DNA from: Phycisphaerales bacterium
GTDB lineage: Bacteria; Planctomycetota; Phycisphaerae; Sedimentisphaerales; Anaerobacaceae
Assembly (NCBI GenBank): GCA_011057845.1
Contig: DSDB01000658.1
Coordinates: 1 to 7,175 of the forward strand
DNA: 7,175 bases
Direction: 5' to 3'
The notes beneath the pieces were generated by a model. The model did not search any database. It saw only the letters and a program-made list of their open reading frames with translations, and was not told where the DNA came from. Within the stretch, counting starts at the first letter, position 1. Each line of letters opens with the position of its first letter. The translations under genes and the position numbers were made by a program. Positions 6,778-7,175 of the stretch are shown here, piece after piece.

Positions 6778-7175
6778 ATGCGTTGGATTCTATGCGTATC
6801 TGTTGGGTTAGCGATGCTGGGGGGCTTTACGCGGGCGGTGCACGGGCAAGTGCGGCTGGATCGCGACAAGCGGCGGAATACGAACGACGAAATACAAGCG
6901 GCTATCGCCCAGGTGGTCTGGCGGGAGATTCGGGCGGGCAGTTTCCCTGGGGCGGTGGTGCTGGTGGGCCGGGGCAACCGGATCGTGTATTTCGATGCGT
7001 TCGGCGACCGCTGCGTCCAGCCCCGGCGGCTGATGCAGAAGAACACGCTATTCGACCTGGCGTCGCTGACTAAGCCGCTTGCGACGGCCCCGGCCGTGCT
7101 GCTGCTGGCTGAACGGGGGCAACTCGACCTCGACGACCACGTCCGCGTCTATCTGCCGACCTTCGCCTGCGGCGG
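6778..7175 (+). CDS. Secreted serine hydrolase, beta-lactamase / class C penicillin-binding fold, 3' end missing
   Basis: The first 132 codons of a gene that runs off the window. ATG 6778 gives a signal peptide: M-R-W, a hydrophobic stretch (about residues 4-17), and a likely cleavage after VHG (residue 23) before QVRLD, so the protein should be exported. The mature part has the family's opening pattern: an N-terminal helix (39-53), FPGAVVLVGRGNRIVYFDAFG (57-76), then LFDLASLTKPLATAPAVLLLAERGQLDLDD (91-120). SLTK at 96-99 is the catalytic SxxK motif with nucleophile Ser96. The Tyr-based second motif and the third motif lie outside the window. Relatives include esterases, D-aminopeptidases, carboxypeptidases and cell-wall hydrolases such as YfeW; antibiotic resistance should not be assumed. 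The ribosome binding site is weak (GGGG at 6764-6767). It starts 40 bases after the rsmH-like stop, possibly co-transcribed. Confidence 0.88.
   Translation, partial: MRWILCVSVGLAMLGGFTRAVHGQVRLDRDKRRNTNDEIQAAIAQVVWREIRAGSFPGAVVLVGRGNRIVYFDAFGDRCVQPRRLMQKNTLFDLASLTKPLATAPAVLLLAERGQLDLDDHVRVYLPTFACG

Overview
The window is GC-rich bacterial chromosomal DNA with five protein genes, two of them cut by the window edges. Strong GC bias at third codon positions, an RNase Y, a second-type RsmH-like methyltransferase outside any division cluster, and a mix of peptide or amino-acid scavenging genes suggest a Planctomycetota-like (PVC-group) organism. That assignment is inference from overall character; there is no marker gene to prove it.

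Layout: (1) 1-1151, plus strand, the C-terminal part of an N-acyl-D-amino-acid deacylase (D-aminoacylase family amidohydrolase). (2) 1152-2060, an unusually long gene-poor stretch of about 900 bases. Its most notable content is an AT-rich sigma70-like promoter near 1485-1514 followed by a strong nested stem-loop at 1569-1644, which suggests a non-coding RNA or a long structured leader for the next gene. (3) 2061-3644, plus strand, RNase Y (rny), complete and canonical. (4) 3645-3783, a convergent intergenic gap with two inverted repeats. (5) 3784-5235, minus strand, a sodium:solute symporter (SSS family). (6) 5236-5450, a divergent regulatory region with a candidate promoter for each flanking gene. 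(7) 5451-6737, plus strand, an RsmH-like rRNA methyltransferase with an N-terminal RRPRYxGTHPK-type extension and an unexplained C-terminal tail of about 65 residues. (8) 6778 to the end, plus strand, the start of a secreted serine hydrolase of the beta-lactamase / penicillin-binding fold, cut off by the window edge after the SxxK motif.

Functionally, rny and the rsmH-like gene are RNA metabolism genes. The D-aminoacylase, symporter and beta-lactamase-fold hydrolase would fit scavenging of D-amino-acid-containing material such as peptidoglycan fragments, but they lie on different strands, separated by housekeeping genes, so this is only a loose hypothesis. No mobile element, CRISPR array, tRNA or rRNA gene was seen. 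The most interesting points are the structured element upstream of rny and the atypical rsmH-like gene with its tail.
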